The notes below the pieces were generated by a model, which searched no databases, was not told the origin of the DNA, and worked only from the letters and a program-made list of their open reading frames with translations. The position numbers and the translations under genes were made by a program. A stretch of DNA of 41,800 bases from a bacterium (lineage in GTDB: Bacteria > Bacillota > Clostridia > Oscillospirales > CAG-272): NCBI GenBank assembly GCA_004558975.1, contig SFZB01000001.1, forward strand, positions 1 to 41,800, written 5' to 3'. Shown in pieces: positions 7,524 to 16,316 of the stretch; within the stretch, counting starts at the first letter, position 1, and each line of letters begins with the position of its first letter.

Positions 7524-10500
7524 TCAGTATCGGTTGTTGTCGATCGTCTCGCCTCTGGTGAGCGCGACGACGGCGTTTGCGATCTTGCGTACCTCGCGCG
7601 TCTGGATATAGAAATCGCGCGCCTCGGCGAGCGTATCGCCCTGCGCGTTTTCGGTGGTGAGACGCACGAGCGTGTGCTGAGAATATGTGTAGAACCGAAT
7701 GGTGTAGTACGTCTTCTTATTGTCGGCGTCGCGCATCGTGAAGGCGAATGTCATCACGTTCGCTTTCGGATCCGCCATGAGATCCGCGATCTCGCCCTCC
7801 GTGAGCTCGTCCCCGACATTCCCGAAATAGTAGGTCGTGTTCATGATCTGGAGGAGCGTCTGGAAGTAGGTCGCGCCGTCGTAGTACTGCGGTTCCTTCG
7901 CATCGGTGCGGTTGCCGTAGATGGCATCGAGCGCGCGGAATTCGTTCGTCAGCGCCTCGTAGTATCCGTTCGGGAGGACGAGCTTCCCGGCTTCCGTATG
8001 TGCCGCGCTGTCCGCGCCCGTACGGTATTGCAGGATGTTCCGGAGTTCCCGGGACGTCATTTGTCCGCTGTGCGCGCCGCCGTCCACAAGGGCGGCGAAG
8101 AGACGGGAGCCGGTCGTGTAACTGACCTTTTCCACCCCGTTCTCGATATACCGCGTCTCATATCGGTAGGCACGGTCGACCGCCGTATCGAACGCCCAGA
8201 CGTGACTGTAATCCCCGCCGTCCGAGAAGTTGAGATCAATGACGAGCGAGCGCAGATCCTCATAGGAGACGAGCAGGAGATTGCTCTGCGCCCACCGCTC
8301 CTCGAACGTCCACTCCGCGAAGTCGAAGATTCCGCCGTCCTCGAATTTGATGACGGTATCAAACTGCGTCGAGCCGACGTAGCGGCTGCCGTCCGCCTGT
8401 TTCTCGCTGATGAGGAGTTCATAACCGACGGTGCGCTTGTAGTGGTAGTCCACCGTCTCGTCCGCCCGGGTGGTCGTATAGCATTCGAACGGCATCTCAT
8501 AGTACACGCGGTAGGCGTATAGCCCCCATTTTTCAATGGCGGCATCGTCGAGCCCGAGGGCGACCGTCTCGTCGCCCGTCATGTCCTCGAACTCCCGCAG
8601 GACGGCGAGCGCCATGTCGGCGTCCAATCCATAAGGCGTGCGGTTCACGGGCGATTTGATGGTATAGCGCGTCGAGCCGAAGAACACGTTTGCCCGGTTG
8701 GTGTGACCGAACGTCACCACTTCTTCATACCGGTTGACGTAGTGCGCGTTCGCGCCGAGATAGAGCGTGAAGTCGGCGAGATACTCGACGGGATAGGTCA
8801 TGTCCGCCTCCGGCGCATCGCCGGAGGCAAAAGTGGCGACCCCTTTGCCCGTCACGAGTGTGCCGAGCGTGCGCAGAACCGTGATGGACTGCCCTTCACC
8901 GTTGAGTTCAAACCATTTTGCGTCGTCCGCAAGGTCGCCCGCGTCCGGCAGGCGGAGTGTCACGCTCAGCGACTCGCCGAGGTAATTCTCCCCGCGCCGC
9001 TGGTAGAAACGCAGCGTCACGTCGCACCCTGCCCCGGCGGTCGCCGCGGCTTCCCCGGTCGCGCGGTCGGTAATGGCGGAGATCTCCACGAGCCCGATCG
9101 TCACTTCTTCGGTATCATAGGAGGTACTGCCGTCGTAGGTGATCTCCACCGTCAGCGGCGCGCCGGAGACGGAGCCGAACGGCTGTCCGACGAGAGTCCC
9201 GGCAAAGGCGGGCGGGAGATTCGCCTGCCCGAGGTCGAGCAGCCCGACGTATTCCGCCGCGCCGTCACCGAGCCGGTAGGTCACGACGATCTTGTCGCCC
9301 GCCGTGACGGCTCGGGTCGCGCCGATGTCCGCCGCCGCGTGGTAGGCGTGCGTCGAGGCGTCGTAATAACCCCGGATTTCCGTGATCCGATAACGCACGG
9401 TCGAGCCCGGCTCGGTGAGCCGGTTGCCCCGCGTGAGAATATCGCGCCCCTCGCCGATCTTCGCCCCGAGGAACGCCTCGAGGAATACGGCATAGTCCTC
9501 CTCCCGCAGATCCGCCTGCAAAAAGACGTCGCGGAGGGTCGTGCCGTCGCCCCTGCCCGATGCCCACATTTCGGGGATGTTCAGCCCGAGCGACATGAGC
9601 GCGGTAATGACCGTCTCCGGGTCACGGGAATATTTTCCCCGGTACACCGAGACGTTCGGCGAGATCTGGTAGGCATAGTTGGATTCCGACTTGGTCACGG
9701 CGCGCGGCGCCACATAGTAGCCCACGTCGCGATTGACCACCTCGGAGATGTTCGAGGTCGTCGTGGTATAGACGGTATTTCTGCCCTCGAGCCGCAAGTA
9801 ATAGCCGGTGTCGTCCACCGTCCGGGAGCCGACGTACACGCGCCGGATGCCCGCCGCGTCCTGCACGGGGCTCAGACGGGAGGTGTCGCCCGTATATGCT
9901 TCACCCCGCGTATAGGTACCGTCGGCGGCTTTGCTAAGCAGGTAGTATTTCCCGTCGCCGGGGTCGCGCCCGATCCGGACGCCGTCGTTCCCGTCGGTGT
10001 AGATATAATTGCCGTTCGCGTCGCGCAGATACGGCACAATCTCGAAGTAGGCGGGGTCGTCCGCCTTGGCAAGCCCGTAGTGCGAGAGCCATTCTTCGGA
10101 GAAATTGCCGTCCTCGGGGCGCAGGCGCTCCCCGATCCTGACGGCGCCCACCGCCGCCAGCATGGTCGGCAGGGTGGTGGAATCGTCATACAGCGTGGTG
10201 TAGTCGAAGGTGCCGCCCCACTCGCCGATGATCGGCGGATAGTAGATGTCGCTGTCCTCGAACTTGTCGTCCTTACTGTTGCCGAGCAGGAAGTAGTTGC
10301 TCGACCCCTCCTGTTCGTGATAGAAGAAATAGTTTTCGCCCTTTGCGTTGTGCACGCGCACGAGCCCGATGTCCGAGCGCGAAAGTTGCGGGAACATCAG
10401 CACCACGTCGCGGATCATACCGCCGGCGAAGTAGTAGTACGCCTCGCCGTCCTCGAGCACGGGCGGTACATACGGCTCCTCCTTGCTGTCGAACCAACCA

Positions 10501-10589
10501 AAGACGAACTTGCCGAGCAGAGCCAGCGTCAGTGCGACGAGCAGCACCGCACAAAGAGAAGCGATGAGAATGATTCTTTTACGTTTCAT
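7524..10589 (-). CDS. DUF4340-type protein, very long (GldG-ABC operon)
   Basis: 1021 residues, with one N-terminal membrane helix (about 6-29) and a large predicted extracytoplasmic part. Two stretches match the DUF4340 pattern found beside GldG-type ABC systems: YGLAKADDPAYFEI (171-184) and the region 251-282, with VYVGSRTVDDTGYYLRLEG followed by VYTTTTSNI. The rest is beta-rich and Tyr/Asp/Thr-rich without a recognised catalytic motif. DUF4340 proteins are usually 300-500 residues, so this one is two to three times normal length. It starts 12 nt after the GldG gene stop with AAAGGAGAG upstream, and is the last gene of the operon. Predicted role: outer part of the same membrane machine. Function unproven. 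Confidence 0.7.
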   Translation of the reverse strand: MKRKRIILIASLCAVLLVALTLALLGKFVFGWFDSKEEPYVPPVLEDGEAYYYFAGGMIRDVVLMFPQLSRSDIGLVRVHNAKGENYFFYHEQEGSSNYFLLGNSKDDKFEDSDIYYPPIIGEWGGTFDYTTLYDDSTTLPTMLAAVGAVRIGERLRPEDGNFSEEWLSHYGLAKADDPAYFEIVPYLRDANGNYIYTDGNDGVRIGRDPGDGKYYLLSKAADGTYTRGEAYTGDTSRLSPVQDAAGIRRVYVGSRTVDDTGYYLRLEGRNTVYTTTTSNISEVVNRDVGYYVAPRAVTKSESNYAYQISPNVSVYRGKYSRDPETVITALMSLGLNIPEMWASGRGDGTTLRDVFLQADLREEDYAVFLEAFLGAKIGEGRDILTRGNRLTEPGSTVRYRITEIRGYYDASTHAYHAAADIGATRAVTAGDKIVVTYRLGDGAAEYVGLLDLGQANLPPAFAGTLVGQPFGSVSGAPLTVEITYDGSTSYDTEEVTIGLVEISAITDRATGEAAATAGAGCDVTLRFYQRRGENYLGESLSVTLRLPDAGDLADDAKWFELNGEGQSITVLRTLGTLVTGKGVATFASGDAPEADMTYPVEYLADFTLYLGANAHYVNRYEEVVTFGHTNRANVFFGSTRYTIKSPVNRTPYGLDADMALAVLREFEDMTGDETVALGLDDAAIEKWGLYAYRVYYEMPFECYTTTRADETVDYHYKRTVGYELLISEKQADGSRYVGSTQFDTVIKFEDGGIFDFAEWTFEERWAQSNLLLVSYEDLRSLVIDLNFSDGGDYSHVWAFDTAVDRAYRYETRYIENGVEKVSYTTGSRLFAALVDGGAHSGQMTSRELRNILQYRTGADSAAHTEAGKLVLPNGYYEALTNEFRALDAIYGNRTDAKEPQYYDGATYFQTLLQIMNTTYYFGNVGDELTEGEIADLMADPKANVMTFAFTMRDADNKKTYYTIRFYTYSQHTLVRLTTENAQGDTLAEARDFYIQTREVRKIANAVVALTRGETIDNNRY

Positions 10590-10601
10590 GCGTCTCTCCT
10601 T

Positions 10602-12299
10602 TTATCGGTTCTTGCGTCTGACGAGCAGGACGGTGCCGACGGTCGCGGCGGCGGCGACGGGCAGCAGGGTGAGGAGCAGTCCCCAGGTCACCTGCACCGC
10701 GCGGTCGACCGCGGGATAATAACCGTCCTTGAGCCCCTCTTTGTCATATTTGGTGTTGCCGGTCTCGGCGAGTTTGACGGTCTTCAGGACCTTGCCGCCC
10801 GGGATCGGGGAGTTTAAACTCGTGCCGCCGAGCTCCATCGACGCATAGGCGTCGGTGCGGGCGATGAAGCGGACGGTCGTGAAGAGCAGATCCGCGTTGC
10901 AGTACGCCCGGTTGTCGAGATAGGCGTTGGAGGTCAGCGCGGTCGATGCCGCGCCGAAGAAGTACGAGTTATACCGCACGTTTTCGGTCGTGTCGAGGCG
11001 CGAGCGGACGGCGAGCCCCGCCATCGCGTAAGACCCCGCCTCGCCGACCGTCCCGTCGGCGATACGGACGGGGCGCGCCCCGTCGGAAGTCGAGAAGAAA
11101 TCGCCGTAATACCCGGCGACCTGCGTCGTCGAGGAGCCGCCGATGCCGTCGTGCTTCCAGCTGCCGGACACGATCCCGCTGTCGGCGACGACGGTGCGCG
11201 GCACCGTGCCGAGATCCAGAATATCGGCGTACACGTTGCGCGCGACGTTGGTCTTGTCGTCCGAGAGACGGGCGAAGATCCTGCGCCCCGTGTTTTCCGC
11301 GTCGGAGAGCGCGTTGCCGGGCGTCTCCCGCAGATAGTAGCCGTCACGGTAGGAAATGCCCCAGTCGGCGGCGAAATCCTCGAGGTTGGGCAACACCGCC
11401 CCCGGATCCTTGAAGAGCATCAGTGCGCCGAGCCGGTCGGAGAGATAGGTATGCAGGCGGGTGAGCGGCGTCACGTCGCTGACGCTGTAAATGTCACCGA
11501 CGGAGAAGTCCCGGGTCGGCCCGTCCATGATGACGAGCAGGCACTTTTCGGGGACGTCGTCCGTATCGGGATTGATATACTCCACGCGCAGACCGGCGTT
11601 GACCAGAAGATAGTAGAACGACGACTTGTCGTCATCGGACGCCTCGAGTGCCCCGGCGGGGACTTCCCCGCGGCGCTCCTCGGGGACATACACGGTCTCG
11701 CCGTGCCCGTAGGTGAAGGCGACCACAGGGTCGGACACCTGCGTCACGGAGAGGAGCAGGGTCGCCATTTTGTATTCGCCGTTGAACGAGTAATACTCGG
11801 TCTTGTCCCCGCTGTCCCCACCTTTCTCGCCGTCCTCGCCGACCGCCCAGAAGGTGGAAGCCCCGGCGATACGGTAACGACCGCCGGACGTGACGATGAT
11901 ATCGTTTTCGGAGATGGTGACGGCGGAACTCGCCTTGTAGGCGTTGACCGCGGTCGGGTCACGCCGCAGGTTGCAGGTCTCGACGCGCACGTGTCCCGTT
12001 TCCTTCTCCAGTTGTTTCGCCATGATGTACACATAGCGCATCTCATAGTTATCGAGCAGTCGGTCGGGATCGGCGCAGAAGAGAATGGTCGCGTCGCCGT
12101 TCAGCGCCGAGCAGGTCTCGATCATTTTGTCCGAGAGGGTGTAGAGCCCCTCGGGGGTCAGGTCGCCGAGGAGCACCCGATCCTCCGTCAGCCACGCGAG
12201 CCCGATATTCGCCGCAAGGACGAGGAGAATGAGGGCGACCGTCAGCGCCGTCATGGCGCCGCGGCGGTGTTGCCCGAAAAAAGTCTTGATTTTTTGCAT
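10602..12299 (-). CDS. GldG-family ABC-associated protein (second paralogue)
   Basis: 565 residues with a GldG-like build: N-terminal membrane helix (about 16-37), a long extracytoplasmic domain and a C-terminal helix (about 535-557) followed by RRKNR. The family (ABC_transp_aux/DUF4350-like) is a non-ATPase partner of ABC-2 exporters, known from Bacteroidetes gliding operons and common without gliding in Firmicutes. Family-like segments include DLTPEGLYTLSDKM near the front, FTYGHGE in the middle and CLLVIMDGPTRDFS. Start ATG 12299 shares its A with the previous gene's TGA (TGATG overlap) and has AAAGGAGG upstream, so translation is coupled. It is a tandem relative of the gene before it, not a near-identical copy. 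Confidence 0.75.
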   Translation of the reverse strand: MQKIKTFFGQHRRGAMTALTVALILLVLAANIGLAWLTEDRVLLGDLTPEGLYTLSDKMIETCSALNGDATILFCADPDRLLDNYEMRYVYIMAKQLEKETGHVRVETCNLRRDPTAVNAYKASSAVTISENDIIVTSGGRYRIAGASTFWAVGEDGEKGGDSGDKTEYYSFNGEYKMATLLLSVTQVSDPVVAFTYGHGETVYVPEERRGEVPAGALEASDDDKSSFYYLLVNAGLRVEYINPDTDDVPEKCLLVIMDGPTRDFSVGDIYSVSDVTPLTRLHTYLSDRLGALMLFKDPGAVLPNLEDFAADWGISYRDGYYLRETPGNALSDAENTGRRIFARLSDDKTNVARNVYADILDLGTVPRTVVADSGIVSGSWKHDGIGGSSTTQVAGYYGDFFSTSDGARPVRIADGTVGEAGSYAMAGLAVRSRLDTTENVRYNSYFFGAASTALTSNAYLDNRAYCNADLLFTTVRFIARTDAYASMELGGTSLNSPIPGGKVLKTVKLAETGNTKYDKEGLKDGYYPAVDRAVQVTWGLLLTLLPVAAAATVGTVLLVRRKNR

Positions 12300-13831
12300 C
12301 AGCGGTTCCTCCTTTTCCGCACGCAGATAAAGCCGGCGATGGCGACCCCGAGCGGAATGAGCCCGACGAGGAGCGCCGTCCACAGCCGGGCACCCCGCAT
12401 CGTCAGCCCCTCGAGCGTACCGGAGGAGAACAGCAGGTAGGTCGTCCCGATGGGGACACTCGCGCCCGACAGGTGCCGGAATACGAGGAAGATCAGATCC
12501 TTGTTGCCGTATTCGTTGGTGGTGATGGCGTCCTGCGCCGTGAGATAGACCGACCCGACGGCAAAGACGCCGCCGCCCGTGGTCGTGTCCCGGGAGACCG
12601 CCGCGACGGTATAGCCGCCTGCGGTGTCCACCGTCTGCCCGTTTGCGTGCGCGGTCGCCGTCGGAGACGTGACGAGGAGCGACGAGACGGTCTTGCCCGC
12701 CGCCCCCGCCAGGTCGAGCGGCATCGCCTCGCGGACGATGACCCGCCCGGAGCCGACAGCGTCCATTTCGCCGGCGATTTCGCGCGCGAGATCGCTGTCA
12801 CCGAAAGAAGTGATGAGCGCGTACCCGTCGGTCGAGACGGCATTCGCGCTGTCGCGTACCGTCACGGCGTCACGCGTCCCGTCTCCCTCCACGGCGCGGC
12901 GGGGCGTGATGCCCCAGTCGGCGAGCAGTTTCTCGATGCCGACCGTCCCCGTGAGGAGCGGGTCGAGCATGACGTAGAGCGAGCCGCCCGCGGCGAGGAA
13001 CTCCTCCACCCGGTCGAGTTCGCCTTTGACGCCCGCGCTCGCGTCACCGCGGTCGAGGTCGTAGCGCGGATTCGAGAGGACGAGGATGTTGCCGTCTCCC
13101 ACCTCGGGCGTTTCCTGCCAGAGGTCGATCTCCTGCGCGTTATAGCCCGCGAAGAGCAGACGGCGGTTGAACGCCGACGAGAACGTCTCGCCGTGCGTGG
13201 TCGTGAAATAGGCGATCGGGCGCTCCTCGGTCAGCACGCGCCGGATCATGGCGGCGAAGACCTCTTCCCCGCTGTACGCGGTAATGGTGCGTTCGCTGTC
13301 GAGGACAAAGAACGATTCCATCGCCAATACCGCATAGTCCGTATCGGAGACGAGAATGACCGACGACGTGGAGATCCGGTTGATCTGTACCCGCTTCCCC
13401 GTCTCGGGGTCGATGGTGTAGGAGCCGTCCGCCTCCCGCTGGTATTTATACGGTTCGACCCGCTCGGGGTTCGTGTAGATATTGATGTTCTCGATGTGCA
13501 GGAATCCGTAGCGCTCGGCGTACTGCCGTGCGGTCTGCCACACGAGGTTATAGATGACGTCCGCCTCGAGGGTGTCGGCGGCGTCGCAGAAGAGGATCCG
13601 CACGTCTCCGCGGTCACTGACCTCGGAGAGGTATGCGTCGGTCGCGTGACCGATCGTGTGTTCATACGACTCCCCGGCGTGGAAATACCAGCCGAAGTGG
13701 GACGCGAGCCCGTAGATGACGACGTTCACGGCAATGATCGCGGCGATGAACACCGCCGTCATGGCGGCGCCGACGCGCGCGGACTTGTGGAACGTCCCCT
13801 TCACCCACGAGGAAAATGATTGGTGCTTCAT
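12299..13831 (-). CDS. GldG-family ABC-associated protein (first paralogue)
   Basis: 510 residues, N-terminal helix about 20-43 and C-terminal helix about 484-503 ending CVRKRRNR. The extracytoplasmic part carries GldG features: SEVSDRGDVRILFCDAAD near residues 69-86, then YFTTTHGET, a NILVLSNPRYDL segment and GGSLYVMLDP, a Rossmann-like fold similar to the intraflagellar-transport-like domain of GldG. It starts 12 nt after the permease stop with GGGAGG upstream, and its stop overlaps the next start by 1 nt. Two GldG-type proteins in one operon suggest a hetero-pair around one ABC core. Substrate unknown. Confidence 0.77.
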   Translation of the reverse strand: MKHQSFSSWVKGTFHKSARVGAAMTAVFIAAIIAVNVVIYGLASHFGWYFHAGESYEHTIGHATDAYLSEVSDRGDVRILFCDAADTLEADVIYNLVWQTARQYAERYGFLHIENINIYTNPERVEPYKYQREADGSYTIDPETGKRVQINRISTSSVILVSDTDYAVLAMESFFVLDSERTITAYSGEEVFAAMIRRVLTEERPIAYFTTTHGETFSSAFNRRLLFAGYNAQEIDLWQETPEVGDGNILVLSNPRYDLDRGDASAGVKGELDRVEEFLAAGGSLYVMLDPLLTGTVGIEKLLADWGITPRRAVEGDGTRDAVTVRDSANAVSTDGYALITSFGDSDLAREIAGEMDAVGSGRVIVREAMPLDLAGAAGKTVSSLLVTSPTATAHANGQTVDTAGGYTVAAVSRDTTTGGGVFAVGSVYLTAQDAITTNEYGNKDLIFLVFRHLSGASVPIGTTYLLFSSGTLEGLTMRGARLWTALLVGLIPLGVAIAGFICVRKRRNR

Positions 13832-13843
13832 TGCCGCCTCCCG

Positions 13844-14548
13844 TCAGTTGTACCGGCGACGGTCGTAGACACGGATGGTGAGGAAGAGGAAGACGGCGGC
13901 GACCGACAGATAATAGAACAGCGCCGCGAGGTCAAAGACGCCCTGCGTGAAGTTCTGGAACCGCGACCACACGGAAACGCAGGAGAAGATGAAGCGGATC
14001 CACCGCACGTTGATGAACTGGTTCAGCTGCCCGATGAGCAGGAACACGAGCAGGATCCCGACCGTCGCGACGGCGGCGGTGAGTTGGTTCTCGGTCAGGG
14101 CGGAGACGAACAGCCCGACGGCGATGAACGCGATGCCCACGAGCAGGGCGGCGAGGATGTTCCCGAAGATGACGGCGACCTTCAGGTCGGCATAGATCCC
14201 GAGGATGAAGAAGGACGCGGACGCGAGGAGCTGGCACCCGGCGAAGAGCGTCAAGGCGGCGAGGAACTTGCCCATCACCATGCCGAAGAGCGAGATGGGC
14301 GCGGTGAGGAGCAGCTGCTCGGTGCGTGTCTTACGCTCCTCGCTGAACGACTTCATGGTGAGGAGCGGAATCAGAAGAACATACAGAAAGACGATGTAGG
14401 AAAAATACTTTGTGACGTCCGCAGACATGGAAAACAGCGTCGTCGCCGCGAACAGCGCCCCGGAGAGCGCGAGAAAAACGGCGATGAAGACGTACCCGAT
14501 CGGGGTCTTGAAGTAGGAGCCGATCTCTCGGCGGTAAACGGCGGTCAT
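13844..14548 (-). CDS. ABC-2 type permease (GldF-like)
   Basis: 234-residue membrane protein with six predicted helices. It begins TAVYRREIGSYFKTPIGYVF, the typical opening of GldF/NosY-like ABC-2 permeases, and has the cytoplasmic loop FSEERKTRTEQLLLTAPIS conserved in that group. It forms the channel for the ATPase encoded immediately upstream: its ATG overlaps that gene's stop by 4 nt (ATGA), so the two are translationally coupled. Substrate cannot be told from sequence; GldF-type systems lack a dedicated binding protein and instead pair with GldG proteins, as here. Confidence 0.88.
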   Translation of the reverse strand: MTAVYRREIGSYFKTPIGYVFIAVFLALSGALFAATTLFSMSADVTKYFSYIVFLYVLLIPLLTMKSFSEERKTRTEQLLLTAPISLFGMVMGKFLAALTLFAGCQLLASASFFILGIYADLKVAVIFGNILAALLVGIAFIAVGLFVSALTENQLTAAVATVGILLVFLLIGQLNQFINVRWIRFIFSCVSVWSRFQNFTQGVFDLAALFYYLSVAAVFLFLTIRVYDRRRYN

Positions 14549-15543
14549 GCATTTGCTCCTCTCTGCGGCTTTTTGCCGGGTTTCTTGCCCGCGCCGTCGG
14601 CGCGGTCGATGAGGCGGATAAAGACGGATTCGAGGTCGTCGCCCGCCTCGCGGACACCGACGGTGAGGAACCCGCGGTCGGCGAGCGCCCCGGCGATGGC
14701 GCGGCGGGTCTCGAAGCCGCCGCTGATCTCGGCGAGATAGACCCCGGCGTCGCCGTCCCTCTCGCCGGTCGGTTCCGCCGCGCGGACCCCCCGCACCGAG
14801 CGCAGCGCGGCGAGGACGTCTTTCTGCGCGCCGCAGACGGCGTAGCGGTAATGGGCGTTGTCCTCCATGACGCGGGAGAGCTCGTCCGTCTTCTCACAGG
14901 CGATGATGCTCCCGCGGTGAATGATCACGATCTTTTCGCAGACCGCCTGCACCTCGGCGAGGATATGCGTCGAAAGAATGACGGTGTGCTTGCCGCCGAG
15001 CGAGCGGATGAGGTTCCGCACCTCGAGAATCTGCTTGGGATCGAGCCCGACAGTCGGCTCGTCGAAGATGATGACCTTCGGGTCGCCGATGAGCGCCTGC
15101 GCGATGCCGACGCGCTGGCGATAGCCTTTCGAGAGGTTGCGGATCAGGCGGTGGCGCACGTCGCCGAGCCGCACGACGGAGCAAATCTCGTCGAGGTGTT
15201 CCTTGCGCGGGAGTTTGCACCCTTTAAGGTCGTAGACGAAGTTCAGATACTCGTCCACCGTCATGTCCGGGTAGACGGGCGGCATCTCGGGCAGGTAGCC
15301 GATGAGGCGGCGGATGCCCGCCGGGTCGTCCGAGAGACGCACGCCGTCGATCGTGATGTCCCCCGCCGTCGGCGCGAGATACCCCGTCAGAATGTTCATG
15401 GTCGTGGATTTGCCCGCGCCGTTCGGACCGAGGAGCCCGACGATCTCGCCGTCCCCGATCTCGAAACTCACGTCGTTCAGCGCGTAATAGTTTCCGTAGC
15501 GTTTGATAAGATGCTCGACTGTAATCATGTCCTCTTGCGGCAT
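14545..15543 (-). CDS. ABC transporter ATP-binding protein (GldA-like)
   Basis: 332-residue ATPase of the GldA/CcmA-like group. Walker A GPNGAGKST at 39-47, signature LSKGYRQR at 137-144, Walker B VIIFDEP at 157-163 and the switch His at 193 are all present, so it should hydrolyse ATP. The region after about 215 is the usual GldA C-terminal extension, with an Arg/Lys/Gly-rich end. Start ATG 15543 has AGGAAAGG at good distance; a second ATG five codons later has its purine stretch too close. First gene of the five-gene operon read from the promoter at 15849-15877, with a leader of about 300 nt. Confidence 0.92.
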   Translation of the reverse strand: MPQEDMITVEHLIKRYGNYYALNDVSFEIGDGEIVGLLGPNGAGKSTTMNILTGYLAPTAGDITIDGVRLSDDPAGIRRLIGYLPEMPPVYPDMTVDEYLNFVYDLKGCKLPRKEHLDEICSVVRLGDVRHRLIRNLSKGYRQRVGIAQALIGDPKVIIFDEPTVGLDPKQILEVRNLIRSLGGKHTVILSTHILAEVQAVCEKIVIIHRGSIIACEKTDELSRVMEDNAHYRYAVCGAQKDVLAALRSVRGVRAAEPTGERDGDAGVYLAEISGGFETRRAIAGALADRGFLTVGVREAGDDLESVFIRLIDRADGAGKKPGKKPQRGANA

Positions 15544-15842
15544 TGCCGCCCTTTCCTGTCGGTGAGAGTGTTTACGGCGGAGCGGTGCCCGGTGTCGCCC
15601 GTTTGCCCCCGGGAGGACGCGTCGCCAAAGGCGCAGAGCCCCTATCGGTTACACGCGGAGCCCTTCCCCGGACGCCCGGTCGCAGGGTCGGCACCACCGC
15701 GGCAGATCTACCCCCGCGAGGACGCCCCCGCGACGGCGCGAAACCCCGGCAGCGTCCGCATTCCGGCATTCGACCGCGCGCACGGATACGCCTCTCCGAC
15801 GCCCGCACACTCTTCAAAAAAGATATAATATAAAAAGAATAC
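15544..15842 (-). other. Long 5' leader of the GldG-type ABC operon
   Basis: About 300 nt separate the predicted transcription start near 15842 from the first ATG. The stretch is very GC-rich past 15810 and can fold, but I do not recognise a riboswitch, T-box or leader peptide. No gene is supported on either strand here. Confidence 0.4.
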
Positions 15843-15848
15843 GCGACT

Positions 15849-15877
15849 ATTGTAGCAAATCCGTGAACGCAATGCAA
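15849..15877 (-). promoter_or_regulatory. SigA-type promoter for the GldG-type ABC operon
   Basis: Minus strand: -35 TTGCAT (15872-15877), 17-bp spacer, -10 TACAAT (15849-15854), just downstream of the terminator that ends the previous minus-strand operon. Confidence 0.75.
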
Positions 15878-15925
15878 CAGTTTTGCGTCGAAAGCGCACC
15901 CCCACCCTGCAAACTGCACAAAAAA

Positions 15926-15960
15926 GCGCCCCTCCCGTTGTCACTATCGGGAGGAGGCGC
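15926..15960 (-). terminator. Rho-independent terminator of the U32-Maf-Nth-RNase M5 operon
   Basis: Arms 15926-15937 and 15948-15960 form a 12-bp GC stem with a single bulged base and a 10-nt loop; on the minus strand it is followed by TTTTTTG. It stands 357 nt past the last gene of the operon, and the two hairpin repeats lie in between. Confidence 0.85.
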
Positions 15961-16128
15961 GTATGTTCGTGTTGTTTCGCCGTATGGGAACGCCGTGCGG
16001 CACCCGAGGGGCGCGGGATCGCATCCATTTTGGAAAGCGTCTCAATGCCGACCCTTTCGAGGCGCGGCGGGCGCCGCGCCGCATCAGCCCCGGAAAATTT
16101 TCGGAGCCCGGCGAAAACCTCGGTCATC

Positions 16129-16299
16129 GTAAGGGCGACCATCGGTCGCCCGAAAAAGCAAAACGACAAACGTCGTCCTTGCCTCGGCATACCGCGTCGG
16201 CAGACTGCAAACGTCTCTTCGCGTGGTGATGTCACGCCGGTAGGGGCGACCATCGGTCGCCCGCAAAAGCAAAATGACAAATGCCGCCCCTGCCCCGCG
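16129..16299 (+). repeat. Two direct copies of the hairpin repeat with conserved flank
   Basis: Hairpin cores at 16133-16151 and 16244-16262, both GGGCGACC-ATC-GGTCGCCC. In both copies the downstream flank is also conserved (CGAAAAAGCAAAACGACAAA against CGCAAAAGCAAAATGACAAA), so the repeated unit here is at least 50 bp at a period of 111 bp. Located in the 3' region of the minus-strand operon. Confidence 0.8.
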
Positions 16300-16316
16300 A
16301 GCCCGAGCGCCGCGGT

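Noticed and set aside
5386..10817. Large plus-strand frames opposite the trigger-factor-like and DUF4340-type genes
   Set aside because: Val/Arg/Leu/Glu-rich shadow composition, no ribosome binding sites, and strong coding and promoter evidence on the minus strand.
15572..15919. Minus-strand frame in the ABC operon leader as a leader peptide or gene
   Set aside because: It starts upstream of the predicted promoter, is Arg/Gly/Pro-rich and lacks a ribosome binding site.
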